Positions 16,130 to 25,047 of a stretch of 64,000 nucleotides of DNA are shown here, piece after piece (the first letter of the stretch is position 1; every line of letters starts with the position of its first letter). The notes beneath the pieces were generated by a model. The model did not search any database and was not told the DNA's origin. It saw only the letters and a program-made list of their open reading frames with translations. Origin of the DNA: Tissierella sp032104385 (lineage in GTDB: Bacteria > Bacillota > Clostridia > Tissierellales > Tissierellaceae); the NCBI RefSeq assembly GCF_032104385.1, contig NZ_DAMCHJ010000007.1:62001-126000 (forward strand), written 5' to 3'. The translations under genes and the position numbers were made by a program.

Positions 16130-16873
16130 ATGGATCCAGTTGCATTTCAGCTATTTGGCCTTGAAATTAGATGGTATGGTATTTTAATAGCAACAGGGGT
16201 ATTAATAGGTACTATACTTGCTCTTAGACAAGCCAAAAGAGTTGGACTTGATGAAGAAACTTTAATGGATTTTCTTATATGGGAGATTCCTTTGTGTTTA
16301 GTAGGTGCAAGACTATATTATGTTATTTTTAGTTGGGATTTCTATAAAGATAATCCTATAGAAGCGTTAAATATTAGAAATGGTGGATTGGCTATTCATG
16401 GAGGCATAATTACAGCCATCATTGTAGCTATTATCTTTACTAAAATTAGAAAGATAGAATTTTGGACAATTGCAGATATATGTGCACCAAGTTTAATTTT
16501 AGCTCAATCAATAGGTAGATGGGGAAACTTTATTAACCAAGAGGCTTATGGAGGACCTACAAATTTACCTTGGGGTATTATGGTAAATGGGATAAAAGTA
16601 CATCCTACTTTTCTTTATGAGTCAATTTGGAACTTTTTAGTGTTTTTATTTCTTCTTTGGTATAGAAAGAAGAAGCAAAAAAATAAAGGGGAAGTATTTT
16701 TATTATATTTATCCCTATACTCCTTCATTAGATTTTTTATTGAAGGACTTAGAACTGATAGTTTAATGATAGGATCAATTAGGGTGGCACAGCTTGTTAG
16801 CATAGTAGGTTTTGTTATTCCAATATATATTTTTTATAGAATAAGAAAAAAAAGTGAAGATATTAAATTTTAG
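16130..16873 (+). CDS. lgt: Prolipoprotein diacylglyceryl transferase
   Basis: A 247-residue polytopic membrane enzyme that adds diacylglycerol from phosphatidylglycerol to the lipobox cysteine, the first step of lipoprotein maturation. It has IRWYGILIATG, the catalytic-region motif NGGLAIHGGI, the Lgt signature GRWGNFINQEAYGGPT, HPTFLYES and RFFIEGLR. About seven helices are seen. It would supply substrates for the Lit-like enzyme and process the two lipoproteins of this window. AGGTGG precedes the ATG, and a terminator follows. Confidence 0.96.
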   Translation: MDPVAFQLFGLEIRWYGILIATGVLIGTILALRQAKRVGLDEETLMDFLIWEIPLCLVGARLYYVIFSWDFYKDNPIEALNIRNGGLAIHGGIITAIIVAIIFTKIRKIEFWTIADICAPSLILAQSIGRWGNFINQEAYGGPTNLPWGIMVNGIKVHPTFLYESIWNFLVFLFLLWYRKKKQKNKGEVFLLYLSLYSFIRFFIEGLRTDSLMIGSIRVAQLVSIVGFVIPIYIFYRIRKKSEDIKF

Positions 16874-16903
16874 CTGTTGGCATAAAAAGCCAACGGTTTT
16901 TTT
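16874..16903 (+). terminator. Rho-independent terminator of lgt
   Basis: CTGTTGGC (16874-16881) pairs with GCCAACGG (16889-16896), seven-base loop, then seven T residues. Starts right after the lgt stop codon. Confidence 0.92.
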
Positions 16904-17019
16904 ATGTCAATCTAAGTTAATCAAATGTCGATATATAGAAGATTGTGACTAAAGTACTAGATAAATTTTTTACAAAAAAAGGTGGAAGGATTTTTTAATT
17001 TAGTGTAGAATAGTATATA

Positions 17020-17049
17020 GTGGTACAAAGTGGTGGAAAGTGGTAGGAA
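17020..17049 (+). promoter_or_regulatory. MraZ operator: three 10-bp direct repeats
   Basis: GTGGTACAAA, GTGGTGGAAA and GTGGTAGGAA occur head to tail at 17020, 17030 and 17040, just upstream of mraZ. A further GGTGGAAG lies at 16981. MraZ is known to autoregulate the dcw operon through tandem GTGG-containing boxes of about 10 bp, so this is the probable binding site. A possible -10 hexamer, TAGAAT, is at 17006-17011 with only a weak -35. Confidence 0.75.
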
Positions 17050-17073
17050 ATATATATTAAGTGAGTGATTAGT

Positions 17074-17505
17074 ATGTTTATTGGTGAATATCAGCATACT
17101 TTAGATACTAAGGGAAGAATAATCATACCTTCTAAATTCAGAGAAGAATTGGGGGAGGAGTTTGTTATGACTAAAGGACTTGATAATTGTCTTTTTGTAT
17201 ACCCCAAAGAGGAATGGATTATCTTAGAGGAAAAGCTTAAAACATTACCACTTACTAACCGTGATGCAAGAGCATTTATTAGATTTTTCTTTGCAGGAGC
17301 CAGTGAAGGTTCTTTGGATAAGCAAGGCAGAGTTCTTATACCTGCTAATCTTAGGGAACATTCCAAATTAGATAAAGAGGCTGTAGTCATTGGAGTGTCC
17401 ACTAGAATGGAGATTTGGAGCAAAGAGGAATGGGATGCTTATAATAATGATGATAACTTGTCTTACGATAGTATAGCAGAAAAAATGGCAGAGTTGGGGA
17501 TATAA
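17074..17505 (+). CDS. mraZ: Transcriptional regulator MraZ
   Basis: A 143-residue protein with two AbrB-like (SpoVT) half-domains: FIGEYQHTLDTKGRIIIPSKFRE near the start and GSLDKQGRVLIPANLRE near residue 80. Oligomeric MraZ binds tandem repeats ahead of its own gene and tunes the division and cell-wall operon. The ATG giving MFIGEYQ is chosen because family members start MF-GEY; the in-frame GTG at 17065 adds three residues and is not better placed. First gene of the dcw cluster; rsmH starts 14 bases later. Confidence 0.95.
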   Translation: MFIGEYQHTLDTKGRIIIPSKFREELGEEFVMTKGLDNCLFVYPKEEWIILEEKLKTLPLTNRDARAFIRFFFAGASEGSLDKQGRVLIPANLREHSKLDKEAVVIGVSTRMEIWSKEEWDAYNNDDNLSYDSIAEKMAELGI

Positions 17506-17519
17506 TTGGGGGAGAGTAT

Positions 17520-18479
17520 ATGAATTTTGAACATGTATCTGTTTTATTAGATGAAGTGTTAGAAGGATTAAATATAAAAGATAATGGAATTTATGTAGAT
17601 GGAACTTTAGGTGGTGCTGGACATTCATCTGAAATAGTTAAAAGATTGACTACAGGGAAATTAATAGGAATTGATCAAGATTTAAATGCATTAAATAAAG
17701 CTGGTGAAGTCCTGAAAGAATATAAAGATAAAGTAATATTAGTCCATAACAACTATGAAAATATAGATGAGGTATTAAATGGATTAGGGGTTGAAAAAGT
17801 AGATGGGATACTTTTGGATTTAGGAGTATCATCACATCAATTAGATGAAGAAAGCAGAGGGTTTTCACATAATAAAGATGCATCCCTTGATATGAGAATG
17901 GATGAGACAAGCTCTTTTTCAGCTTGGGATGTAGTAAATAAGTATTCTGAGAAGGAACTTGAGAGAATTATTTGGGATTATGGTGAAGAAAGATGGGCTA
18001 GAAGGATAGCAAAATTTATTGTTGAAGATAGAAAAATAGATCCTATAGATACCACATTTCAATTGGTATCAGTTATTAAAAAAGCAATACCAAAAGAAGT
18101 AAGAAAGGATGGACATCATCCAGCAAAAAAGACATTTCAAGCCATTAGGATAGAAGTAAATAGAGAGTTAGATGTTTTAATAGAATCAATTCCCAAAATG
18201 GTAAATTTTTTAAATCCAGGTGGTAGATTGGCAATTATTACATTTCATTCACTAGAGGATAGAATTGTAAAAGAAGGATTTAGAGAATTGTATAAGGATT
18301 GCATATGTCCTCCCCATCTACCTAAATGTATATGTAATAAGACTAGAGAAGTAGAAATTATAACTAGAAAACCTATAATACCTAGCAAGGGGGAAATAGA
18401 TAGAAATCCTAGATCTAGATCGGCAAAGCTTAGGATAGCAGAGAAACTTAATGTTCTAAATAATAAAGGGGGAGAATAA
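17520..18479 (+). CDS. rsmH: 16S rRNA m4C1402 methyltransferase
   Basis: A 319-residue SAM-dependent methyltransferase that N4-methylates C1402 of 16S rRNA. Motifs: HVSVLLDEVLEGL, the SAM loop VDGTLGGAGHSSEI, DGILLDLGVSSHQLDEESRG, FQAIRIEVNREL and FHSLEDRIVK. Its place after mraZ is nearly universal. ATG start with GGGGGAGAG upstream. Only one base separates it from ftsL. Confidence 0.97.
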   Translation: MNFEHVSVLLDEVLEGLNIKDNGIYVDGTLGGAGHSSEIVKRLTTGKLIGIDQDLNALNKAGEVLKEYKDKVILVHNNYENIDEVLNGLGVEKVDGILLDLGVSSHQLDEESRGFSHNKDASLDMRMDETSSFSAWDVVNKYSEKELERIIWDYGEERWARRIAKFIVEDRKIDPIDTTFQLVSVIKKAIPKEVRKDGHHPAKKTFQAIRIEVNRELDVLIESIPKMVNFLNPGGRLAIITFHSLEDRIVKEGFRELYKDCICPPHLPKCICNKTREVEIITRKPIIPSKGEIDRNPRSRSAKLRIAEKLNVLNNKGGE

Positions 18480-18480
18480 A

Positions 18481-18951
18481 TTGTTAGTAGCGAAAGAGCT
18501 TAGTTATTACCCTGAAAAAAAAGTGGAAGTAAAAGAAAATCCAAAACATAATAGGAGAAATAGTACTAAGAAAGTACAGGAAAAAAGAAAAAAAAGCAGT
18601 AGTTTTGCTAAATTAGTAATTTTAAGTATACCTATGTTTGGTTTAGGAATAGCCTTATTTATATTATTTGGATATGCTAATATAACTGCAGTAAGACATG
18701 AAATAACTAAATTAGAAACACAGAAGATTAGACTTGAGAAAGAAAAATTAGATTTAATAGCAGAACTTGAAGGGATAAAATCTTCAACAAAAATTTCAGA
18801 AGATGCAATTACTAAATTGGGTATGGACTATCCAAGTGAAGGACAAATCGTGTATGTGACAGTAGAGGAGAATATAATTAAAGATAAGGAGAAACCAGGC
18901 ATAGATAAACAAATAAAGAAAATGTTCAGCATGGTTACAAACTTATTTTAG
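18481..18951 (+). CDS. ftsL: FtsL-like cell division protein
   Basis: A 156-residue bitopic protein: about 40 basic cytoplasmic residues, one membrane helix (LVILSIPMFGLGIALFILFGYA), then an extracytoplasmic coiled coil rich in Glu and Lys (HEITKLETQKIRLEKEKLDLIA kept in heptads). That plan and the position between rsmH and the penicillin-binding protein identify FtsL, which joins FtsQ/DivIB and DivIC at the septum. Sequence conservation in this family is low, so the call rests mostly on architecture and context. TTG start with GGGGGAG upstream. Confidence 0.82.
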   Translation: MLVAKELSYYPEKKVEVKENPKHNRRNSTKKVQEKRKKSSSFAKLVILSIPMFGLGIALFILFGYANITAVRHEITKLETQKIRLEKEKLDLIAELEGIKSSTKISEDAITKLGMDYPSEGQIVYVTVEENIIKDKEKPGIDKQIKKMFSMVTNLF

Positions 18952-18963
18952 GAGGTGTTTGTC

Positions 18964-21123
18964 TTGGGAAAACCAAGCTACTCATCTAAGAAAAGATTAT
19001 TATTTGTTTTTGGTGTAGTAGTTCTTGTTTCTATACTTTTAATAGGAAGATTAGGCTATTTACAGATAGTAAAGGCTGAAGATTTAAAAAAAGGGGCATT
19101 AGAGCAATGGACTAAAGGAATAACTATAAAATCAAAAAGAGGAATTATTTATGATAAAAAAGGTAAAAAATTAGCTGTAAGCATTAGTACGTCAACTGTA
19201 TGGGCTAGTCCAGCCGATATAGAAGATCCTAGCGAAACAGCAAAGGAAGTAGCAAGAGTATTAAATTTAGATGAAGAAGCCGTATATGCTAAGATTACTA
19301 AAAAAATTAGAACTGAGAGAATTAAACAATGGATAACTAAGGAAGAAGCTATAGAGTTAAGGAAATTAAAATTAAAGGGCATAGAAATAGTTGACGATAA
19401 TAGGAGATATTATCCATATGGTAATTTTGCTTCTTTTGTATTAGGTTTTACTGATATTGACAATAATGGATTATATGGTATTGAAAGAACCTATGATAAA
19501 TATCTAACTGGAACTCCAGGAAAATGGGTAAAGATAACAGATGCTGCAAGCAGACAATTACCCTTTGATGGTGAGAAAATATATGAAGCATCAGATGGCT
19601 TATCTGTTGTTCTAACTATAGATGAAACCATACAACATTTTGCAGATAAGGCTGCAGAGGAAGCTTTTATAACTACAGGTGCTAAAAATGTTTCTATTAT
19701 AATGATGGATCCAAAAACAGGGGATATTTTAGCAATGTCTAACAAACCAGATTATGATCCTAATGACCCAAGGACTCCATTAGATGAAAAAACTAAAAAA
19801 GAATGGGAAAACTTACCACAGGAAGAACTCCAAAAGCGTTGGTATGATATGTGGAGGAATTTTGCAATTAATGATGCATATGAACCAGGTTCTACATTTA
19901 AGGTGATTACTGCAGCAGCTGCCATTGAAGAAAATGTTGCAACTCCTGATACTCATTTTTATTGTAATGGATTTATAAGGGATATAAAGGGTGTAGTATT
20001 AAAATGTTCTAGATGGTATAACCCCCATGGAGATCAAACTTTAGCAGAGGGAATGAATACTTCTTGTAATGTTGTTTTTGTAAATTTAGGTAGAAAAGTA
20101 GGAAAAGAACGTTTATATAAATACATAAAGGCATTTGGATTTGGAGAAAAGACAGATATAGATTTAAATGGGGAGCAAGGAGGTATTATTCCAGCCAATA
20201 CTGAAAATATCAAGGAAGTAAATTTAGCTACTATGTCTTATGGCCATGGTATTGCAGTTACTCCTTTACAGTTAATTAATGCAGTATCTGGGATAGCTAA
20301 TGGTGGAAATTTAATGAAGCCTCGACTTGTAAAAGAGTTGATTGATGATGAAGGCAAGAGTGTTGAAACTTTTGAACCAGAGATAAAAAGAAAGGTTATA
20401 TCAGAATCTACTTCTAAAACTATGTTAGGGATGATGGAGAAGGTAGTCAGTGAGGGTACAGGAAGTAAAGCATATATACCTGGATTTAGAGTAGGAGGGA
20501 AAACAGGAACTGCTCAGAAAATTATTGATGGTAGATATGTACCAGGAAAGTATATTGGTTCTTTTATAGCTGTGGCACCAGCAGACGATCCACAGGTTGC
20601 GATTTTAGTTGTAGTAGATGAACCTGTTGGTCCATATTATGGAGGTACTGTAGCAGCACCTATAGCTAAAACGGTCTTAGAGGAGACTTTAAATTATCTT
20701 GAAATTACTCCAGTTTTTACAGATAAGGAAAAGTCACAAATTATTGAGAAGGTCATAGTGCCTGATATAAGAAATATGAAAATTGGTAATGCTGGAAAAA
20801 CATTAACGGATTTAGGACTAAAATATACTACTGAGTATTTGGATATAACTTCTGAATCAGTTGTAATAGATCAATTTCCACTGCCTAAGACTGAGGTTCA
20901 AAAAGGTTCCATAGTGGATTTATATGTGAATGAAAAAATAGGGGAAAAAATTATGATGCCTTACCTTATTGGAAAGGATAGAGAAGATGTAATAAAAATC
21001 CTTGATGAGCTGAACTTAAATTATGAGTTAAATGGAAATGGAAAGGTTAAGGAACAAAACCCAGTACCAGGTGAAGAAATCCCTATTAATACGAAAATAG
21101 AGGTTGAATTTGGCGAAACATAA
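18964..21123 (+). CDS. Class B penicillin-binding protein with two PASTA domains (FtsI/SpoVD type)
   Basis: A 719-residue transpeptidase cross-linking peptidoglycan. There is one N-terminal membrane helix, a dimerisation domain (RGIIYDKKGKKLA), and a transpeptidase domain with S310-TFK, S367-C-N and K513-TGTAQ. Two PASTA repeats (from about residue 595 to the end: VPDIRNM and MPYLIGKDRED) close the protein. Bacillus has both pbpB and spoVD here; only one gene is present, so it may serve vegetative septation, spore cortex, or both. TTG 18964 is used because AGGAGGTG lies just before it. Confidence 0.93.
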   Translation: MGKPSYSSKKRLLFVFGVVVLVSILLIGRLGYLQIVKAEDLKKGALEQWTKGITIKSKRGIIYDKKGKKLAVSISTSTVWASPADIEDPSETAKEVARVLNLDEEAVYAKITKKIRTERIKQWITKEEAIELRKLKLKGIEIVDDNRRYYPYGNFASFVLGFTDIDNNGLYGIERTYDKYLTGTPGKWVKITDAASRQLPFDGEKIYEASDGLSVVLTIDETIQHFADKAAEEAFITTGAKNVSIIMMDPKTGDILAMSNKPDYDPNDPRTPLDEKTKKEWENLPQEELQKRWYDMWRNFAINDAYEPGSTFKVITAAAAIEENVATPDTHFYCNGFIRDIKGVVLKCSRWYNPHGDQTLAEGMNTSCNVVFVNLGRKVGKERLYKYIKAFGFGEKTDIDLNGEQGGIIPANTENIKEVNLATMSYGHGIAVTPLQLINAVSGIANGGNLMKPRLVKELIDDEGKSVETFEPEIKRKVISESTSKTMLGMMEKVVSEGTGSKAYIPGFRVGGKTGTAQKIIDGRYVPGKYIGSFIAVAPADDPQVAILVVVDEPVGPYYGGTVAAPIAKTVLEETLNYLEITPVFTDKEKSQIIEKVIVPDIRNMKIGNAGKTLTDLGLKYTTEYLDITSESVVIDQFPLPKTEVQKGSIVDLYVNEKIGEKIMMPYLIGKDREDVIKILDELNLNYELNGNGKVKEQNPVPGEEIPINTKIEVEFGET

Positions 21124-21139
21124 GAGTAATATAGTTAGA

Positions 21140-21164
21140 GGCAACTTAAATAAAGTTGCCTTTT
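21140..21164 (+). terminator. Short hairpin terminator after the PBP gene
   Basis: GGCAACTT (21140-21147) pairs with AAGTTGCC (21153-21160), followed by TTTT. The short T-run suggests partial termination inside the dcw cluster. Confidence 0.65.
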
Positions 21165-21205
21165 AATTAAATTATTCAATAAGGATAAAAGAAAGTAGGT
21201 GCAAT

Positions 21206-22666
21206 ATGAATCTAAAGGATATAATAAAAGATTATAAATTTGACTTAATTAAAGGAGATTTAGACACTGAGATAACTGGAATTGAAAATGATTCAAGGGA
21301 GATAAAAAAAGGTAATCTATTTATTGCGGAAAAAGGATTTACTGTAGATGGACATAATTATATCCATAAGGCAATAGAAAATGGAGCAGTAGCTGTGATT
21401 TTAGAAAAAGAAGTATCTATTTCAGAAGATATTACAATAATAAAGGTAGAAGATTCAATAGATGCATTAGCAAGATTATCAGGTGCTTTTCATAAAGAAC
21501 CATGGAGATCTTTAGACATGATAGGTATAACTGGAACAAATGGTAAGACATCTATAACTTACTTTATTAAAAGTATATTAGAAGAGAATAATAAAAATGT
21601 GGGAATTATTGGAACTATTGGGGCAGTTATAGGAAATGAAAGGGTAAAGATTGATAATACTACACCAAATGCTTTGGTTATTCATGATTTGCTAAAAAGA
21701 ATGGTAGATATGAAAACGGATATTTGTATTATGGAAGTTTCATCTCATTCTTTAGAATTAAAGAGAGTAGAGTACATGGATTTTCAAATAGGAATATTTA
21801 CTAATCTTACTAAGGATCATTTGGATTATCATAAAACTATGGAGAAATATTTTAATAGTAAATTAAAACTTTTCTATAAAACAAATAAATTTAATATAAT
21901 AAATATAGATGATAATTATGGGAAAAAGATTGTTGAAATAGTTGGAGAAAGAATACCTTTATTGACATATGGGATAGAGGATAAAGCAGATATTTTTGCA
22001 ACTAACATAGAATTTACATTATCTAAAGTTGAATTTACCTTAAATACTCCAAAAGGCAGTATTAATATACTTCTAAATGTACCGGGAGAATTTAGTGTAT
22101 ATAATGCATTAGCAGCAGCAGCCTGTGCATATGCATATGAAATTCCCTTAGAAATTATAAAAAAAGGTTTAGAATCTGTTGAAGGAATAAAGGGAAGATT
22201 TGAAGTTGTACCTACTAATACACCCTATACAGTTATTATTGATTTTGCCCATACTGCAGATGGACTTGAAAAGGTACTTACTGTAATTGATAAATTTACA
22301 GAAGGAAGAAAGCTAGTTGTTTTTGGAGCAGGAGGTAATAGAGATAAGACGAAAAGACCTGAGATGGGGGAAACAGTAGGTCGCCATGCAGATTTATCTA
22401 TTGTTACATCAGATAATCCAAGATATGAAGATCCAGAAATGATAATTGAAGATATATTAGTTGGGATAAAGAAGGTTAATGGGAATTATGTAAAAATAGT
22501 AGATAGAATAGAAGCTATAAAATATGCAATAGATAATGCAAAACCTAAGGATATAATACTTCTAGCTGGAAAAGGACATGAAACTTATACAATAATTGAG
22601 GATAAAACTTTTCCATGCGATGAAAGACAAATTGTTCTTGATTATATATGTTTAAAGGATAATTAG
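21206..22666 (+). CDS. murE: UDP-MurNAc-tripeptide synthetase (meso-diaminopimelate-adding)
   Basis: A 486-residue Mur ligase. The ATP loop is TGTNGKTS, and the C-terminal TSDNPRYEDP contains the DNPR signature that selects meso-diaminopimelate rather than lysine. MEVSSHSLELKRV and VFGAGGNRDKTKRPEMG are also typical. It adds mDAP to UDP-MurNAc-Ala-Glu in the cytoplasm, so the cell wall is predicted to be of the DAP type. It is followed directly by mraY; murF is not in the cluster, as also in Bacillus. Confidence 0.95.
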   Translation: MNLKDIIKDYKFDLIKGDLDTEITGIENDSREIKKGNLFIAEKGFTVDGHNYIHKAIENGAVAVILEKEVSISEDITIIKVEDSIDALARLSGAFHKEPWRSLDMIGITGTNGKTSITYFIKSILEENNKNVGIIGTIGAVIGNERVKIDNTTPNALVIHDLLKRMVDMKTDICIMEVSSHSLELKRVEYMDFQIGIFTNLTKDHLDYHKTMEKYFNSKLKLFYKTNKFNIINIDDNYGKKIVEIVGERIPLLTYGIEDKADIFATNIEFTLSKVEFTLNTPKGSINILLNVPGEFSVYNALAAAACAYAYEIPLEIIKKGLESVEGIKGRFEVVPTNTPYTVIIDFAHTADGLEKVLTVIDKFTEGRKLVVFGAGGNRDKTKRPEMGETVGRHADLSIVTSDNPRYEDPEMIIEDILVGIKKVNGNYVKIVDRIEAIKYAIDNAKPKDIILLAGKGHETYTIIEDKTFPCDERQIVLDYICLKDN

Positions 22667-22700
22667 CAATAGGATTAGATACTTGAGAGGAGAAAATTAA

Positions 22701-23666
22701 ATGATAGAATATATAGATATTTTTAGAACAATTTCCATTTCTTTTTTAGTTACTCTAATACTTGGACCAATAATAATTCCTTTATTAAGAAAGTTGAAAA
22801 TTGGTCAAAGTGTTAGAGATGATGGTCCACAAACCCATCTAAAAAAATCTGGTACGCCTACTATGGGTGGAATTATTATTTTTATAGCACTGGCCATTAC
22901 TGTATTGACTTCTGGTATGTTAAACAAGGATGTGTATGTTCTTTTAATATCCACCTTTGGATTTGGACTAATTGGATTTGTTGATGATTATATTAAAGTA
23001 GTTAAGAGGAGGTCATTGGGACTAAAGCCTCATCAAAAATTAATAGGTCAAATAATATTGGCTACTATACTAGCAATTTACCAATCTTCTACTTCTGTTT
23101 TAGGGACTAAATTAATTGTACCATTTTTAAAAAATCAATATTTAGATTTAGGTCATTTTTATATTCCTTTTATTGCATTTGTAGTAGTAGGTACTGTAAA
23201 TAGCGTAAATTTAACTGATGGATTGGATGGATTAGCATCGGGTGTTACCTTAATAGTATTATCTTTTTTTGGACTTATGGCATTAAATTGGGGTATGGGA
23301 AGCATCTCCATATTTTCAACAGCTTTAGCAGGGGCTTGTTTGGGATTTTTGGTACATAATGCACATCCAGCAAAGGTTTTTATGGGTGATACAGGTTCTC
23401 TTGCTTTAGGTGGAGCTGTATCGGCAATAGCCATACTTTTAAATATTCCTCTTGTAATACCTATAGTAGGTGGGGTTTATTTTATGGAAGCATTATCTGT
23501 AATTATACAGGTAACATCATTTAAACTAACAGGGAAAAGGGTGTTTTTAATGGCACCATTGCATCACCATTATGAGCAGAAAGGCTGGAAGGAAACTAAG
23601 GTAGTAGCAGTATTTTGGACTATAACGGTTGTTCTTTGTTTAATTGGAATTTTAAGTTTAATTTAA
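22701..23666 (+). CDS. mraY: Phospho-MurNAc-pentapeptide translocase
   Basis: A 321-residue polytopic membrane enzyme transferring phospho-MurNAc-pentapeptide to undecaprenyl phosphate, making lipid I. Signatures: KKSGTPTMGG, GFVDDYIKV (the catalytic Asp pair), NLTDGLDGLASG, FMGDTGSLALGG and PLHHHYEQKGW. About ten helices. GAGAGGAG precedes the ATG; murD follows after 18 bases. Confidence 0.97.
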   Translation: MIEYIDIFRTISISFLVTLILGPIIIPLLRKLKIGQSVRDDGPQTHLKKSGTPTMGGIIIFIALAITVLTSGMLNKDVYVLLISTFGFGLIGFVDDYIKVVKRRSLGLKPHQKLIGQIILATILAIYQSSTSVLGTKLIVPFLKNQYLDLGHFYIPFIAFVVVGTVNSVNLTDGLDGLASGVTLIVLSFFGLMALNWGMGSISIFSTALAGACLGFLVHNAHPAKVFMGDTGSLALGGAVSAIAILLNIPLVIPIVGGVYFMEALSVIIQVTSFKLTGKRVFLMAPLHHHYEQKGWKETKVVAVFWTITVVLCLIGILSLI

Positions 23667-23684
23667 GGAAAGTGAGCTGGTTTT

Positions 23685-25046
23685 ATGTATTTAAAGAATA
23701 AAAGAGTCTTAGTTTTTGGGCTTGGGATCTCTGGACTATCAACTGTGAAAGCCCTTCATAAACTAGGTGCACAAATAATAGTATGCGATTCTAAGACTAA
23801 AGATGAGTTGAAGGATTTTTTTGACAAAATTAAAGATATATATGTTGAAAAACATTTGAATACTAACGAAATTCCTTTAGAGGATATTGATTTAATAGTT
23901 AAGAGTCCTGGTATTCCGCCAACAGCTCCTATTTTATTAAAGGCTCAAGAAAAGAATATTGAGGTCATCACAGATATAGAACTGGCATATAGGATTTCTC
24001 CTACAGATAATATAATAGCTATAACAGGAACAAATGGTAAAACAACTACTACAACTTTAGTAGGTGAGATTTTCAAAAAAGCTAATTTCAATACATATGT
24101 TGCAGGAAATATTGGAGTTGGTATATTATGGGATATGGTAAATGCTAATGAAGATGATGTTTTTGTAATAGAAGCAAGTAGTTTTCAATTAGAAAATATT
24201 ATATATTTTAAACCAAGAGTGAGCCTTGTAACTAATATTGCACCAGACCATTTAAATTGGCATGGCTCTTTAGATAACTATATCCTTGCCAAGAAAAAAG
24301 TATTTAAAAATCAAGAAAAATCTGATTATACAGTGTTAAATTATGAGGATAAAACTCTTAGAGAAATAAAAAATGAGATTAATTCAAAGGTAATTTGGTT
24401 TAGTGCAAATCAAAAACTTGATAATGGAGTATTTATAGATGGAGATTATATAGTATTGAAAGATGGACAAAATCTTTCTAAGATTTTACCATATAGAGAG
24501 CTGAAAATCTTAGGTAAACATAATTTAGAAAATGCTCTTGGAGCCATAGCTATTTCTTGGGTAATGGGTATAAATCTAGAAGACATAGCCGAAGTATTAA
24601 GAGAATTTCCAGGGGTAGAACATAGAATAGAATATGTAAAAACTATAGATGGAATGTCATTTTATAATGACTCTAAGGGAACAAATTCTGACTCAACAAT
24701 AAAAGCAATTGAAGCATTAAATAGTCCTATAATATTGATTGCAGGAGGATATGATAAAGGGGCTGAATTTGATGAATTAATTTTATCTTTCAATGGAAAA
24801 ATTAAAGAATTAATACTCTTAGGTTCAACTAAAGACAAGATCAAGGAGACTGCAATAAATCATGGATTTAATAATGTACATTTAGTAGAGAATATGAAGG
24901 AGGCAGTTAAATTAGCTTATTATTGTGGTGAAGAAAAAGATAATATTTTACTATCTCCTGCTTGTGCATCCTGGGATATGTACAATAATTTTGAAGAAAG
25001 AGGTCAAGATTTTAAAGATGCCGTTTATGGTCTAAAGGGGGATTAA
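23685..25046 (+). CDS. murD: UDP-MurNAc-L-alanine:D-glutamate ligase
   Basis: A 453-residue Mur ligase adding D-glutamate. N-terminal Rossmann loop GLGISGLSTVKAL, ATP loop ITGTNGKTTTTTLVGE, EASSFQLENI, NIAPDHLNWHGS, the nucleotide-contact YNDSKGTNSDSTIKAIEA and the C-terminal LLSPACASWDMYNNFEERG are all diagnostic. It acts in the cytoplasm between MurC and MurE. One base separates its stop from the next gene, indicating tight coupling. Confidence 0.97.
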   Translation: MYLKNKRVLVFGLGISGLSTVKALHKLGAQIIVCDSKTKDELKDFFDKIKDIYVEKHLNTNEIPLEDIDLIVKSPGIPPTAPILLKAQEKNIEVITDIELAYRISPTDNIIAITGTNGKTTTTTLVGEIFKKANFNTYVAGNIGVGILWDMVNANEDDVFVIEASSFQLENIIYFKPRVSLVTNIAPDHLNWHGSLDNYILAKKKVFKNQEKSDYTVLNYEDKTLREIKNEINSKVIWFSANQKLDNGVFIDGDYIVLKDGQNLSKILPYRELKILGKHNLENALGAIAISWVMGINLEDIAEVLREFPGVEHRIEYVKTIDGMSFYNDSKGTNSDSTIKAIEALNSPIILIAGGYDKGAEFDELILSFNGKIKELILLGSTKDKIKETAINHGFNNVHLVENMKEAVKLAYYCGEEKDNILLSPACASWDMYNNFEERGQDFKDAVYGLKGD

Positions 25047-25047
25047 A

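Noticed and set aside
21206..22701. Absence of murF after murE as an anomaly
   Set aside because: murF also lies outside the dcw cluster in Bacillus, so this alone is not unusual.
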